A stretch of 64,000 nucleotides of DNA from NCBI RefSeq assembly GCF_000316605.1, contig NC_019683.1:4014036-4078035 (forward strand), given 5' to 3'. Shown one piece after another: positions 36,901 through 43,786 of the stretch (its first letter is position 1; each line of letters begins with the position of its first letter). The notes under the pieces are model-generated. The model was not told where the DNA came from. It saw only the letters and a program-made list of their open reading frames with translations, and ran no database searches. Position numbers and translations under genes: made by a program. The DNA comes from [Leptolyngbya] sp. PCC 7376 (GTDB taxonomy: Bacteria > Cyanobacteriota > Cyanobacteriia > Cyanobacteriales > MRBY01).

Positions 36901-37077
36901 CACTTGCCCTTGATAAATAATCGAGACTTGATGGAGCAATTTTCCGCGCTGCATGATGGGCTGTCCCATGCGATAGCGGAACGCCGTTACCTTATTGCTG
37001 AGTGCCTCTAGTGTGGCGGCTGGTAAATGATTAAAAGGAGCCGTCTGACTCAGAAATTCTTGGTAATTGAGCTTCAT
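33982..37077 (-). CDS. Type I secretion ABC exporter with cNMP-binding and degenerate C39 domains
   Basis: The 1031-residue protein has an N-terminal cyclic-nucleotide-binding-like domain (about 10-150), an acidic Pro-rich linker, a C39-like domain (about 315-445), a transmembrane domain (about 475-760) and an ABC ATPase (about 790-1025; GQSGAGKST, LSGGQKQRIAIAR, ILVLDEATSALD). The peptidase position that is normally DCG reads EDGVAIAC, and the usual catalytic His stretch reads SLAIIYEVG. The domain is therefore predicted not to cut leader peptides and would act as a substrate-docking domain, as in RTX exporters. It is flanked by a PPIase and an HlyD gene in one operon. The substrate is not in the window. 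Confidence 0.93.
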   Translation of the reverse strand: MKLNYQEFLSQTAPFNHLPAATLEALSNKVTAFRYRMGQPIMQRGKLLHQVSIIYQGQVRVLGYEPRTQAPTTLKLMSPGGVIGWVNAVRGVACETAIASTEAICLNITSQEFLQLLQESPELKEEFYDRCSITETFDLLGYYFSQKAKVNGNLKDIVHAAMAEAQVCNLPPGYYAENSAEQKILRKSDKLWFVSGGGSLMSCPPRTQLDFEQTENLEVKGIQPARLIGFPETAWTHIIEQQKSEPTEPPLPIDVIPDPFADTPPPNGNGNVTVMDAPDDKEEEEEIPYAPVEIVGLTPEQSAEERRTRRYPLIKAKGEDGVAIACFQMLAQYFEMRFKGDVIRRVVGDQIQRYGGLSLPICGAISELMGLNAQLIKIPIQTVTRLTVPVMVKWRDSLAIIYEVGDREIIVAAPDIGLVKRTPQDFIEGWGDEQGQVEVLLLKKGKYTPEERFGLNWFIPSIKKYKWVLIEVLIASFLFQMLALANPLIIQQIIDKVISQQSADTLQVYGSLLLIFAIAEGILGFVRTSLFVDTTNRIDMTLGSEIIDHLFRLPLQYFERRPVGEISTRVGELEKIRSFLTGTALTVVLDAVFSVVYIFVMLWYSPLLTAVSLAVIPVFIVTTLIFSPIIRKQLRTKAEKNAKSQSYLVEVMTGVQTVKAQNIELRSRWKWQEKYASYVSAGFNTVVTSTASSSISNFLNKLSGLLVLWVGTSLVLKGPEDGITLGQLIAFRIIAGYVTSPILRLTQLWQNFQDTAISLERLADIVDHPQEGEEDRDNIPMPLVKGEVIYENISFRFKKHGPLNLNNVSLIFPAGTFVAIVGQSGAGKSTLTKLLSRLYEPEAGRILVDGYDVNKVELYSLRRQVGVVPQETLLFEGTVQDNIALTNPEAEPEEIEYAAKVADAHDFIMESLPNGYNTQVGERGSSLSGGQKQRIAIARSVLQRPQILVLDEATSALDYLTERKVCNNLKDAFDDTTVFFITHRLDTIKDADTIILMHEGSLGEQGTHDELMAMRGRYYSLYQQQTRGGGS

Positions 37078-37159
37078 ATTGCAGGCAAATCTCGGTATTT
37101 AAATAATGATAAAAAGAAATGGGTGGATAAGACTAAAGATCCGTTAAAAAATCGCTAGA

Positions 37160-37900
37160 TTATTCTAAATGTTCGATGAGTATTTGTTCTTGTACTTGCT
37201 GATTTAGCCATTGTTCAAATTGCTCATTTACTAATCGTTTTTTTGTTGCATCATCTAATTTGGCGGGTGCGAGTTTTTCGAGGCGTAAAATCACAAACCA
37301 TTCGCCAATTTTCATAGGGGGCTTGAGTTCTCCGGGTTTAGAGGATGAAAGAACCTGAATCATCGCTGGGTGAGGAACGCTCATTTCCACAGGGCCAACA
37401 AGTCCACCGGTTTGTGCCTCTGCGCCTTTAGAATATTGGCGTGCAATCTCTGGCATTACGCTGGGGTCATCAAGAATGCGGAAATAAAGTTCTTGGGCAA
37501 CACCGGGATCATCGGTACGAATTAGGGAATAAATAACGCGATCGAGTTTACTTTTTCGTTCGACAAAATACGATTCTAAGTTATCCCCCCAGCGTAATTG
37601 TTTGAATTTTTCGAGAAGAAGTGGGCGTGAGGCGATCGCCGGTAATTGTTCAATTGTGAGGCCATTTTTTTTGAGCCAAGTTTTCAGTTCTTCTTCAGAT
37701 TTAATTTGGCGTTGCTGCATCAATGCATTAACCGCGCCTTGGACTTCTTCTTGGCTACAGTCCATCTCCGGTGTGCTGGCGATCGCCTGATCGATGATCA
37801 TTTCCTGCGCTAAACGAGGGAGAAGTTGATATTGCGCCAAGAGTGACAGCAGTTGCTCCTGCTCTAGTTTCTGCTCACCAATCTGGACTTGAAGCACCAT
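37160..37900 (-). CDS. PpiC/parvulin-type peptidylprolyl isomerase of the secretion operon
   Basis: The 246-residue protein has a SurA-like helical N-terminal half and a parvulin domain (about 110-225). QYSKGAEAQTGGLVGPVEMSVPHP and IGEWFVILRLEKLAPAKLD are typical. It has no signal peptide, so it should act in the cytoplasm, perhaps holding export substrates unfolded. It is the first gene of the type I secretion operon, 82 bases before the ABC gene. The same gene order occurs with other cyanobacterial peptidase-like exporters. Confidence 0.88.
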   Translation of the reverse strand: MVLQVQIGEQKLEQEQLLSLLAQYQLLPRLAQEMIIDQAIASTPEMDCSQEEVQGAVNALMQQRQIKSEEELKTWLKKNGLTIEQLPAIASRPLLLEKFKQLRWGDNLESYFVERKSKLDRVIYSLIRTDDPGVAQELYFRILDDPSVMPEIARQYSKGAEAQTGGLVGPVEMSVPHPAMIQVLSSSKPGELKPPMKIGEWFVILRLEKLAPAKLDDATKKRLVNEQFEQWLNQQVQEQILIEHLE

Positions 37901-38072
37901 AACGACACATTAAACATAAATACCTACGGTTGATCATAAACCGACACTCTACGCTTGTCTTAAATCTTTCTTGAAGTTTGGGCGATCGCCTGAACAATGT
38001 GACTTTTTCGGGGATAAATCTGCGGTTGAAATCTATCGCTAGAATGACGACTAGGTAGCAGTTGAAACGAGT

Positions 38073-38672
38073 ATGCAAAAGATTAAGATTTTCCTCGCAT
38101 CTTCGTCTGAGCTAAGGTCAGATCGGGAGCAGTTCGAGATTTTTATTTATCGGGAATGTAAGAAACGCTTTGATGATGGGATTTTCTTACATCTTGATAT
38201 TTGGGAAGATTTTCTGGATGCGATGTCGGCGACGGGTCTTCAGAGTGAATATAACAAAGCGATTCAGGACTGTGATATTTTTGTGCTGCTCGCGTGGAAT
38301 AAGGTTGGCAAATATACCGCTGAGGAATTTGAGAAGGCGTTTGGTTCGTTTACCGAAAATAAAAAGCCGTTTATTTTCACATATGTCAAGCCGTCTACCA
38401 GTAGGGATCGGGATGAGCTAAAAAGTCTCTGGGCATTTGAGGATAAGCTCAACGAACTCAAGCATTACAAAACGCCCTACGAAACCATTGAGGGGTTGCG
38501 GGAGCATTTCGGGAATCAGTTGGATAAGCTCGCTAAAAATAATTTTGAGTTATTGGGTTTGTCGGCAGCAGCGGCGGATAGCGACACAGCAACAAGTTCT
38601 TCGACTGGAACAGTGACGGATAATCGCAAAATTTACAATATCGAAAAGATTGATAATGCAGAGTTTAGTTAG
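38073..38672 (+). CDS. DUF4062/TIR-like protein with short C-terminal signalling-like motif
   Basis: The 199-residue protein begins IKIFLASSSELRSDREQFE, the opening strand of DUF4062/TIR-like domains. IQDCDIFVLLAWNKVGKYTAEEFE is the later core strand (about 70-93). After a Ser/Thr/Ala-rich linker (about 165-182) it ends with RKIYNIEKIDNAEFS. A near-identical tail (YNIxKIDxAxF) recurs, to my knowledge, on other cyanobacterial STAND and effector proteins and may be a homotypic assembly motif. The domain call suggests a conflict or defence role. It converges on the wrecked STAND gene at 39.7-43.6 kb, its likely functional context. There is no enzymatic motif I can point to. Confidence 0.7.
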   Translation: MQKIKIFLASSSELRSDREQFEIFIYRECKKRFDDGIFLHLDIWEDFLDAMSATGLQSEYNKAIQDCDIFVLLAWNKVGKYTAEEFEKAFGSFTENKKPFIFTYVKPSTSRDRDELKSLWAFEDKLNELKHYKTPYETIEGLREHFGNQLDKLAKNNFELLGLSAAAADSDTATSSSTGTVTDNRKIYNIEKIDNAEFS

Positions 38673-38699
38673 TTTGGTGAAAAGTTCACCTCCAAGGAG

Positions 38700-39681
38700 C
38701 AGGGCTGTTTCATTCTGTCGAGAAAAAGGCTAAGAAGTACAAAAAGACAGTAAGAGAGGTAGTTTATGAGAAATCATCGCCATGGCTTCCGTCATGGAGT
38801 GATAACCATGTAATCGCAATAGCGAAATCACCCAGCTACGGAAGATAGCAAAATTCTGCGGAGCATTACCTCGTGTCTGTTGTGCTTGGTCTTCTTGGAA
38901 GATGACATCCTTGACCCAATGCAAGTTGTTCTCAATTTGCCAATGTTGACGAATCACCCGGCTTAACTTCTGCCCCTGGGGTGATAGTGATGTGATGTAG
39001 AACATTTGATTGTCATAGTCTTTGTTTTGTCTGCAACCCCAACGAGTTACTCGCACAACAGACTGGACATCACACCATTGCGTTGTGAAAAATGTCGGTA
39101 GAGACCAAACTTCCACCCACCGTTTCTCCTGACGACCATGATCAATATCCTTTGATTCAGTTTTGGCGAGTGGTTCATGCTCCAGACAATAGTCAATAAG
39201 AACTTGATACAACTTTTTCTGATTACCTTTGACTGTAATCACATAATCATGCTGATGATGTCATAGTTCTCCACTGTATTCTTAAGAGATTTACCATCCC
39301 CTGCCACTACATCCCCTTTTCTTACATGCTGCCTTGCCCACTGATTAAATACTTTGGCTACCTACTCAAAATCTAACTCCATCATTACTCGCCGAACAGT
39401 TGAATAGGAGGGCACACGGGCTTGAGGAATCTGCAGCGTCTTAATCAGTTCACGACGATGTCGTTCGATAAAGCGTCCAATACCTCGATATCCCCACTCG
39501 TCTCTCATACCTGCCATGATGATAATTAACAAGATTAGAGGCAGTGAGTATCTTCGTCCTGATGCTTCTCTTGGGTCTTCAATACGATTCAATGCCTCCA
39601 GCAAACTTTCGCCCATTTTTTGACACCAACTTCTTCTTTACTCTCATTCTCTTACTTCTTCTTTAGAATGAAACAGCCCTG
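38700..39681. mobile_element. ISAs1-family insertion sequence, degenerate
   Basis: The 982-bp element is bounded by perfect 17-bp terminal inverted repeats at 38700-38716 and 39665-39681 (CAGGGCTGTTTCATTCT). It encodes a broken ISAs1-type transposase on the minus strand. The flanks do not show a convincing 8-10 bp target duplication, so one side has probably been lost by deletion or recombination. Confidence 0.85.
38730..39616 (-). pseudogene. ISAs1-family transposase, nonsense codon plus internal deletion
   Basis: The N-terminal part (39616 to 39362) is the H-repeat-associated domain, with RIEDPREASGRRY. It ends at an in-frame TAG where the family has Gln (DFE-stop-VAKVFNQW). The frame continues through VVAGDGKSLKNTVENYD, the first catalytic Asp. 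It then jumps directly to ITVKGNQKKLYQVL, so roughly 80-90 residues that normally lie between, including the second Asp, are missing. The C-terminal part (39242 to 38730) has the final Glu region HWQIENNLHWVKDV. It cannot be functional. Confidence 0.85.
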
Positions 39682-39684
39682 CCT

Positions 39685-40009
39685 TGAGAAAGGGGGAACT
39701 TGAGAAGACCACACATACTTCCGGCAAACTTCACAAGCCTCCCGCGCCAGCTCACCCTGCGGCGGATTAAAAACATGGTGGTGACGCAACCGATTGCAAC
39801 ATACCGCCAGAGCCTCTTGCCAACTGCCTCCCCGCCACAGCCGGATGGAGAGCGCATCGTCTCCGGCAGCGATGCGCTCTCCATCCGGGCTAAATGCCAC
39901 TGACCATACCATACCCCCATAGCCCTGCAAGCATTGGATCTCACGGCTTAGCTCCACTGAGCTGCGTAGCAGACCCTGTATGGGCGTCAGCAGTTTTTGT
40001 TTTTTCGTC
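39685..40009 (-). pseudogene. C-terminal WD40 fragment of the STAND gene
   Basis: The piece encodes SVELSREIQCLQGYGGMVW, a single WD40 repeat (SVAFSPDGERIAAGDDALSIRLW) and the characteristic tail SWQEALAVCCNRLRHH to ACEVCRKYVWSS. Relatives have many repeats between these two ends, so the array has collapsed to one. The stop codon of the present frame lies inside the ISAs1 inverted repeat. Confidence 0.75.
39841..39888. repeat. Perfect 19-bp inverted repeat inside the WD40 fragment
   Basis: The arms 39841-39859 and 39870-39888 (CCGGATGGAGAGCGCATCG and its complement) flank a 10-base spacer. Both strands therefore encode a PDGERI...DALSIR-like stretch. It looks like a template-switch event in the WD40 repeat. 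Confidence 0.85.
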
Positions 40010-40804
40010 GAGAGTTTCAAGAGAGTAATGTTAAACGCCAATTGCGCAGTAGCTCAATACTTCCATTCACTCTAAATTTCGCAAACAGTGCCATGCTCAA
40101 GTCCACCATGTGTTTTGATTTAGAGACGACCTTCGTCCTGCGATGAAACCGAGCAAACCAATGGCGATTGTCTGAGTTGTTTCTCTCAATTGCTATTGTC
40201 TCTTTCTTGCTAATGACATGAAAAGCATCTGGGTGATTCTCTAATAGCTGTTGATAGGGTTTCCAATTATCGGTGCAATAGACAGTGATTTGCCATTGTG
40301 ATAACCGCTCTAGTAAATGACCTAAAGTTCGACTATCACGACTTCCCAATTCCCAGTCAATGAGTCGCCCAGTATTACGGTCATATGCTTTCCAGACCCA
40401 AAGTTTGTTTTTTTCTCTTGGATAAAATGCCATAGCTCATCTAGCTCCACCACGACAGCAGACTCAGGAGTGGGCTTTTCATAATTGGCTTCACCGGAAT
40501 CTCTTACCCAATTGAGCACTGATTGAGCTGATACACCGAGAATCTTGGCTGTCGCATTCATTGACATACCACTCATATACATCAATACAGCTTCTAATTT
40601 CATCCAGAGAGGCTTGCCCCGCTCTTTAGAAAAGCTTGTAAATTGATAATTGCACTGCTTACACTTAAATCGTTGACGATTTTTAGCGAATCCACTTTTG
40701 ATGATGTCTTGAGCATTACATTGGGGACAGTGAATTGTCATAGCGAGACTTCCAAGGAAACGACTCACTCCATTTTGCTATAGCATTACTTACTTGAAAC
40801 TCTC
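40010..40804. mobile_element. IS1-family insertion sequence with 8-bp target duplication
   Basis: The 795-bp element is bounded by imperfect inverted repeats starting GAGAGTTTCAAG at both ends. TTTTCGTC is directly repeated at 40002-40009 and 40805-40812. Both transposase frames and the frameshift site are intact, so this is a recent and possibly active copy. It interrupts the STAND gene. Confidence 0.92.
40017..40741 (-). CDS. IS1 transposase InsAB', made by -1 programmed frameshift
   Basis: InsA starts at ATG 40741 with a zinc ribbon (CPQC...CKQC) and an HTH (SMNATAKILGVSAQSVLNWVRD). The DDE part continues in the -1 frame: FYPREKNKLWVWKAYDRNTGRLIDWELG, YCTDNWKPYQQLL and ERNNSDNRHWFARFHRR. 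The shift takes place at seven A residues on the minus strand (40408-40414), as in other IS1 elements. If no shift occurs, a 139-residue regulatory InsA-like product results. Confidence 0.88.
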
Positions 40805-40812
40805 TTTTCGTC

Positions 40813-41010
40813 GTAATCTTCTCTAGGTTTTCCCCTGCACAACGAATCGACTCCATCGACCCCTGCACCGGACGCGTAGGCAAAAGATTCAAAACCTGCA
40901 TTGCCTCTTCCCGCAGCTTGATTTCAGCGAGGTTCTGTTCAATGAATGCAACTTTTTCGGTGGCACTCTCCTCACTGAGTTGATAATAATCCTGGGCTTC
41001 TATCGTTAAA
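40813..41010 (-). pseudogene. Linker fragment of the STAND gene between two insertions
   Basis: The minus strand reads LTIEAQDYYQLSEESATEKVAF then REEAMQVLNLLPTRPVQGSM and ENLEKITTK. This is the helical linker between the NTPase and WD40 parts of cyanobacterial STAND proteins. It lies between the IS630 and IS1 insertions and joins both sides in frame when they are removed. Confidence 0.7.
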
Positions 41011-41012
41011 TA

Positions 41013-41960
41013 TAGCAGCGAAGGAGAAGGTTAGGACATAGAACAGAAGGCTATTCTGATGGCATCGAACAAATCCTCAGTCTTCTTGATGAGCTTACTT
41101 ACCTCCTTCTTTAACCTCCCCCAAAACTTCTCTATCTTGTTCAGGTGTGGTGAGTAGGGTGGCAAAAATATCACTTCACATCCTGCCTTCGCCACCAATG
41201 TTTGTATTCTTTCCTTTGGATGAACACTGGCATTATCCAGAATAATAATTTGACCCGGAATCAACTCTGGCACTAAGCAATCCTCTACCCATTGGCAAAC
41301 TAAGGCGCTGTTGGCATAGCCCTCAAATACCATCGGTGCTATCTGCCTCTCCCTCTCGCCATCCTCCAATCACGCTAACTCGTTCTGTACGATGACCTAA
41401 CTTCTCTGCGATAAACCTCTCTGACTTATGGCAGTAGCCATACCCATAATCTAAGGTATTATCAAATCCACTTTCATCGATATATACGAGTCGTTCTTGG
41501 CCATACTGCTTCAGTTGTGCCACAAATGCTTTTTCTAATTCTTTATCTCTCTCTTGATATCGATAGGTCTTTTTTTTCGAGTAAATTCAATTTTCCGTAG
41601 AGCTTCACGTCTGGATGCATCACTAATAGACTCTGGCCATTTCTCCGCCATTTCCTTCTGGGTTAGATGCCCATATTCCTCTGCAAAAGCACGAAAAGCA
41701 TCTAGATCATTAATCTTCGGTTGAGGGCCTCGACGGTAATCTGTCTTCGGAGCGACTGAACCGATTTTCTCTCGTCGTTTCAGCCACAGGTCTAGCGTAT
41801 TTCGGCTAATACCAAAGAAGCGACAGATATCACTTTTTCGTTCACCTTTATCGAAGGCGGCAACAGCTTTTAGGCGTAAATCAAGACTATGGGGAGCAGG
41901 CATGGCATCTATGTTTATTGCTTCTATCCTATTCTGTCTTAACCCACTCCTTGCCTGCTA
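41013..41960. mobile_element. IS630-family insertion sequence, copy 1 (intact ends, frameshifted gene)
   Basis: The 948-bp element has inverted ends starting TAGCAG at both sides with about five mismatches in 26 bases. A TA duplication lies at 41011-41012 and 41961-41962, as usual for IS630. Its sequence is nearly identical to the copy at 62621-63557 on the opposite strand. Confidence 0.92.
41031..41903 (-). pseudogene. IS630 transposase, copy 1, disrupted by a one-base insertion
   Basis: The HTH part (41903-41535) matches copy 2 residue for residue. The DDE part starts with DESGFDNTLDYGYGY. An extra C at 41346-41347 relative to copy 2 turns GGWREGEQIAPMVF into GGWREGEADSTDGI and stops. The downstream frame resumes at IAPMVFEGYAN and keeps the remaining catalytic region (DNASVHPKE, PHLNKIEKFWGRLK). 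The copy cannot make full transposase unless the shift is bypassed. Confidence 0.88.
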
Positions 41961-41962
41961 TA

Positions 41963-43109
41963 GCCTTTAATGCTTTCCCAGTCTGCCCGCACCTCCAGCA
42001 TCAAGCCATTCGGCAAGAAATAATCCTCATTTTTTCCTTTCCCTAGCCATTCCCTATGGGCATCCTCCACCCAATCCGCCAGCCGCCGCCATTGCCGATC
42101 TTCAGACCGCCATTCCGCAAACCGTTGCCAGCCCTCTAGCAATGCTTCATGGGCCAGATCCACCCACACCTCTTCTTTCCCTCCAGCAACTAGCAGCCGA
42201 CTATCCTTACTCACCAAGAAATCCAATAATTCCCCTAGATTGTCTTGCTCATCCCCCGTCGCCAAAGCCAACAGATCAACCTTAAGCTGTCGCTGCCGGG
42301 TATCCTGTGTCCCTTGGCCAGTCCGCACCAACTTCAAAAAATCCGCTTCGCCAATCCTGCTCCTCTGATTCCAACTCCCCATAAACAGACTCCGCATGGA
42401 CATCCAGCGCCCCTTTCACCCCACCAATCTCATCGGTATAGGCCGCTAATGTAAAAGTTCTTTCCTGTTGCCTATCCCATAGTTGCGTTAGGGCAAACTC
42501 CAACAACGGCAAGAAATTCTTTTCCTGTTGCACATCCCGTAGGATAAGTTCCTTTAGCCCTGCCTCAAACCCATAACCCGCTATCGTTGCCGGAGCTATG
42601 ATTGCCGTTTCTAGTTCCTCTGGCTCCATCGGTAGCAAGAGTACCTGATGCTTCTGCAAGATTTCCCCTAAGCTCTGATAATCTAAGCAATTTTGAAAGA
42701 AATCGGCCCGCATTGTCGTGACGACTTTTAGAGGCGAATCTTCCAGCTCAGCAGCGCCCACCAACAGATCAATAAAAGCCTTGCGTTCAGCTTCTTTTGC
42801 CTCAGGGCAAACCGTAAATACTTCCTCAAACTGGTCTACCACCAACAATAATTTCTGTTCCAGCTTTAGCAACTCAACCGCTGCCGCCAAATTGCCCCCT
42901 GAAATCTTCGTACAAATCTTTTGTTTCAGCCTTGTCTTGGGGCATAGTTGCATCAATGTCCGACTGATTTCATTCATCGGATCTAAAGGCGAATCTCCCG
43001 GTTTAATGGGTGGCAAGATCTGAATATTCCCCTGATTTTTCAGGAGTGGAATAAGTCCTGCCCGCACCAAAGACGATTTTCCACTACCCGACGCACCGAT
43101 TACGGGCAC
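41963..43109 (-). pseudogene. STAND NTPase fragment (nSTAND1-like), frameshifted
   Basis: The region carries Walker A GASGSGKSSLVRAGLIP, Walker B LLLVVDQFEEVF and the sensor-like VVTTMRADFF. TLAAYTDEIGGVKGALDVHAESVY follows. Near 42336-42355 the frame shifts, and the expected continuation FLKLVRTGQGTQDTR is in a different frame that then runs to ADWESIKGY at the IS630 junction. Sequence around the shift includes an A6 run at 42336-42341. The NTPase motifs themselves are intact. Confidence 0.75.
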
Positions 43110-43142
43110 AAAATTAGACTTATCTAACTGGTCGAGCAGTCG

Positions 43143-43556
43143 CTATACAAAAACATCACGCCCTTTAAAAAATTGCGCCGTATCCTGAGTAAAAGCCTCT
43201 AGCCAGACGTAAGGACATATATCTTCGGCTACTGTTTGAATCTTCTTTTGCTTAGATTTCGCCTGACCTGCTTTTCCTGTAGCGACAGAGCTTTCAGTCT
43301 GCATCACCTCTTCCAGTGAAATCTGAAGAACCTTACAAATCACGACAAAATTTGTACGGCTGATACTTTTCTGATTAAAAAACTTGGAGATCGTGTCCCG
43401 ACTTTGGATATCGATTTCTTCAGCCAATTTCTCCTGAGTTAAACCACTAGCATCAAATTTCTGTCGAGCGATTTCTAAACCTTTCTCATGATTTTGCTTG
43501 CCATGACGAAAGCCGTTTTTGCAGATATGCTCTGAATGGCATTCAGGACAGTTCAT
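43143..43556 (-). pseudogene. N-terminal fragment: zinc ribbon plus XRE-like HTH
   Basis: The 137-residue piece reads through an HTH (GLTQEKLAEEIDIQSRDTISKF) used as the N-terminal module of many cyanobacterial STAND proteins. It ends EAFTQDTAQFFKGRDVFV at a TAG. The next frame-continuous residues RLLDQLDKSNFVPVIGASG lead into the Walker A loop, so the stop is a point nonsense mutation. The first 23 residues (CPEC, CKNGFRHGKQN) look like an IS1 InsA zinc ribbon. It could still be translated as a truncated DNA-binding protein. Confidence 0.7.
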
Positions 43557-43786
43557 TTTTTATTTGACAGCTTACTCCTCCTCTCTCATTTCACCAACGC
43601 CGATTTCTAATACCGTTAGCTATCAGCTCATCCGTCTCAACTCATCTACGAATGACCGCCTTGATGAACTTACCGATGATTTTGATAGCCACTAAAGTTC
43701 ATGAGACTACTCAAAAGTCGGGGATTTATTCTTTTGCTATTCGATGCCATCTTGAATAGAAATCCTCGACTTTTAAAACGTAAAGA
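43557..43786. terminator. Intergenic region with a terminator-like inverted repeat
   Basis: Arms 43713-43727 and 43760-43774 (one mismatch in 15) form a large stem-loop just after the stop of the oxygenase gene read on the minus strand, ending in TTTT. It may terminate the oxygenase transcript. No gene is visible in the remaining 200 bases. Confidence 0.45.

Larger units (their letters stand above)
39682..43556 (-). pseudogene. HTH-STAND NTPase-WD40 protein gene, multiply disrupted
   Basis: One gene can be pieced together on the minus strand: zinc ribbon and XRE-type HTH (43556-43146), STAND NTPase with Walker A GASGSGKSS (43109-41963), a helical linker (41010-40813), one WD40 repeat and the usual Cys-rich C-terminus (40001-39685). 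The lesions are an in-frame TAG at 43143-43145 where CAG is expected and a frameshift near 42336-42355. An IS630 insertion (41013-41960), an IS1 insertion (40010-40804), loss of all but one WD40 repeat and an ISAs1 remnant at the 3' end complete the list. Removing the two internal insertions, with one copy of each target duplication, gives in-frame junctions (IKGY-LTIEAQDYY and EKITTKK-QKLL). Intact relatives are NLR-like sensors in cyanobacteria. It is non-functional here. Confidence 0.85.
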
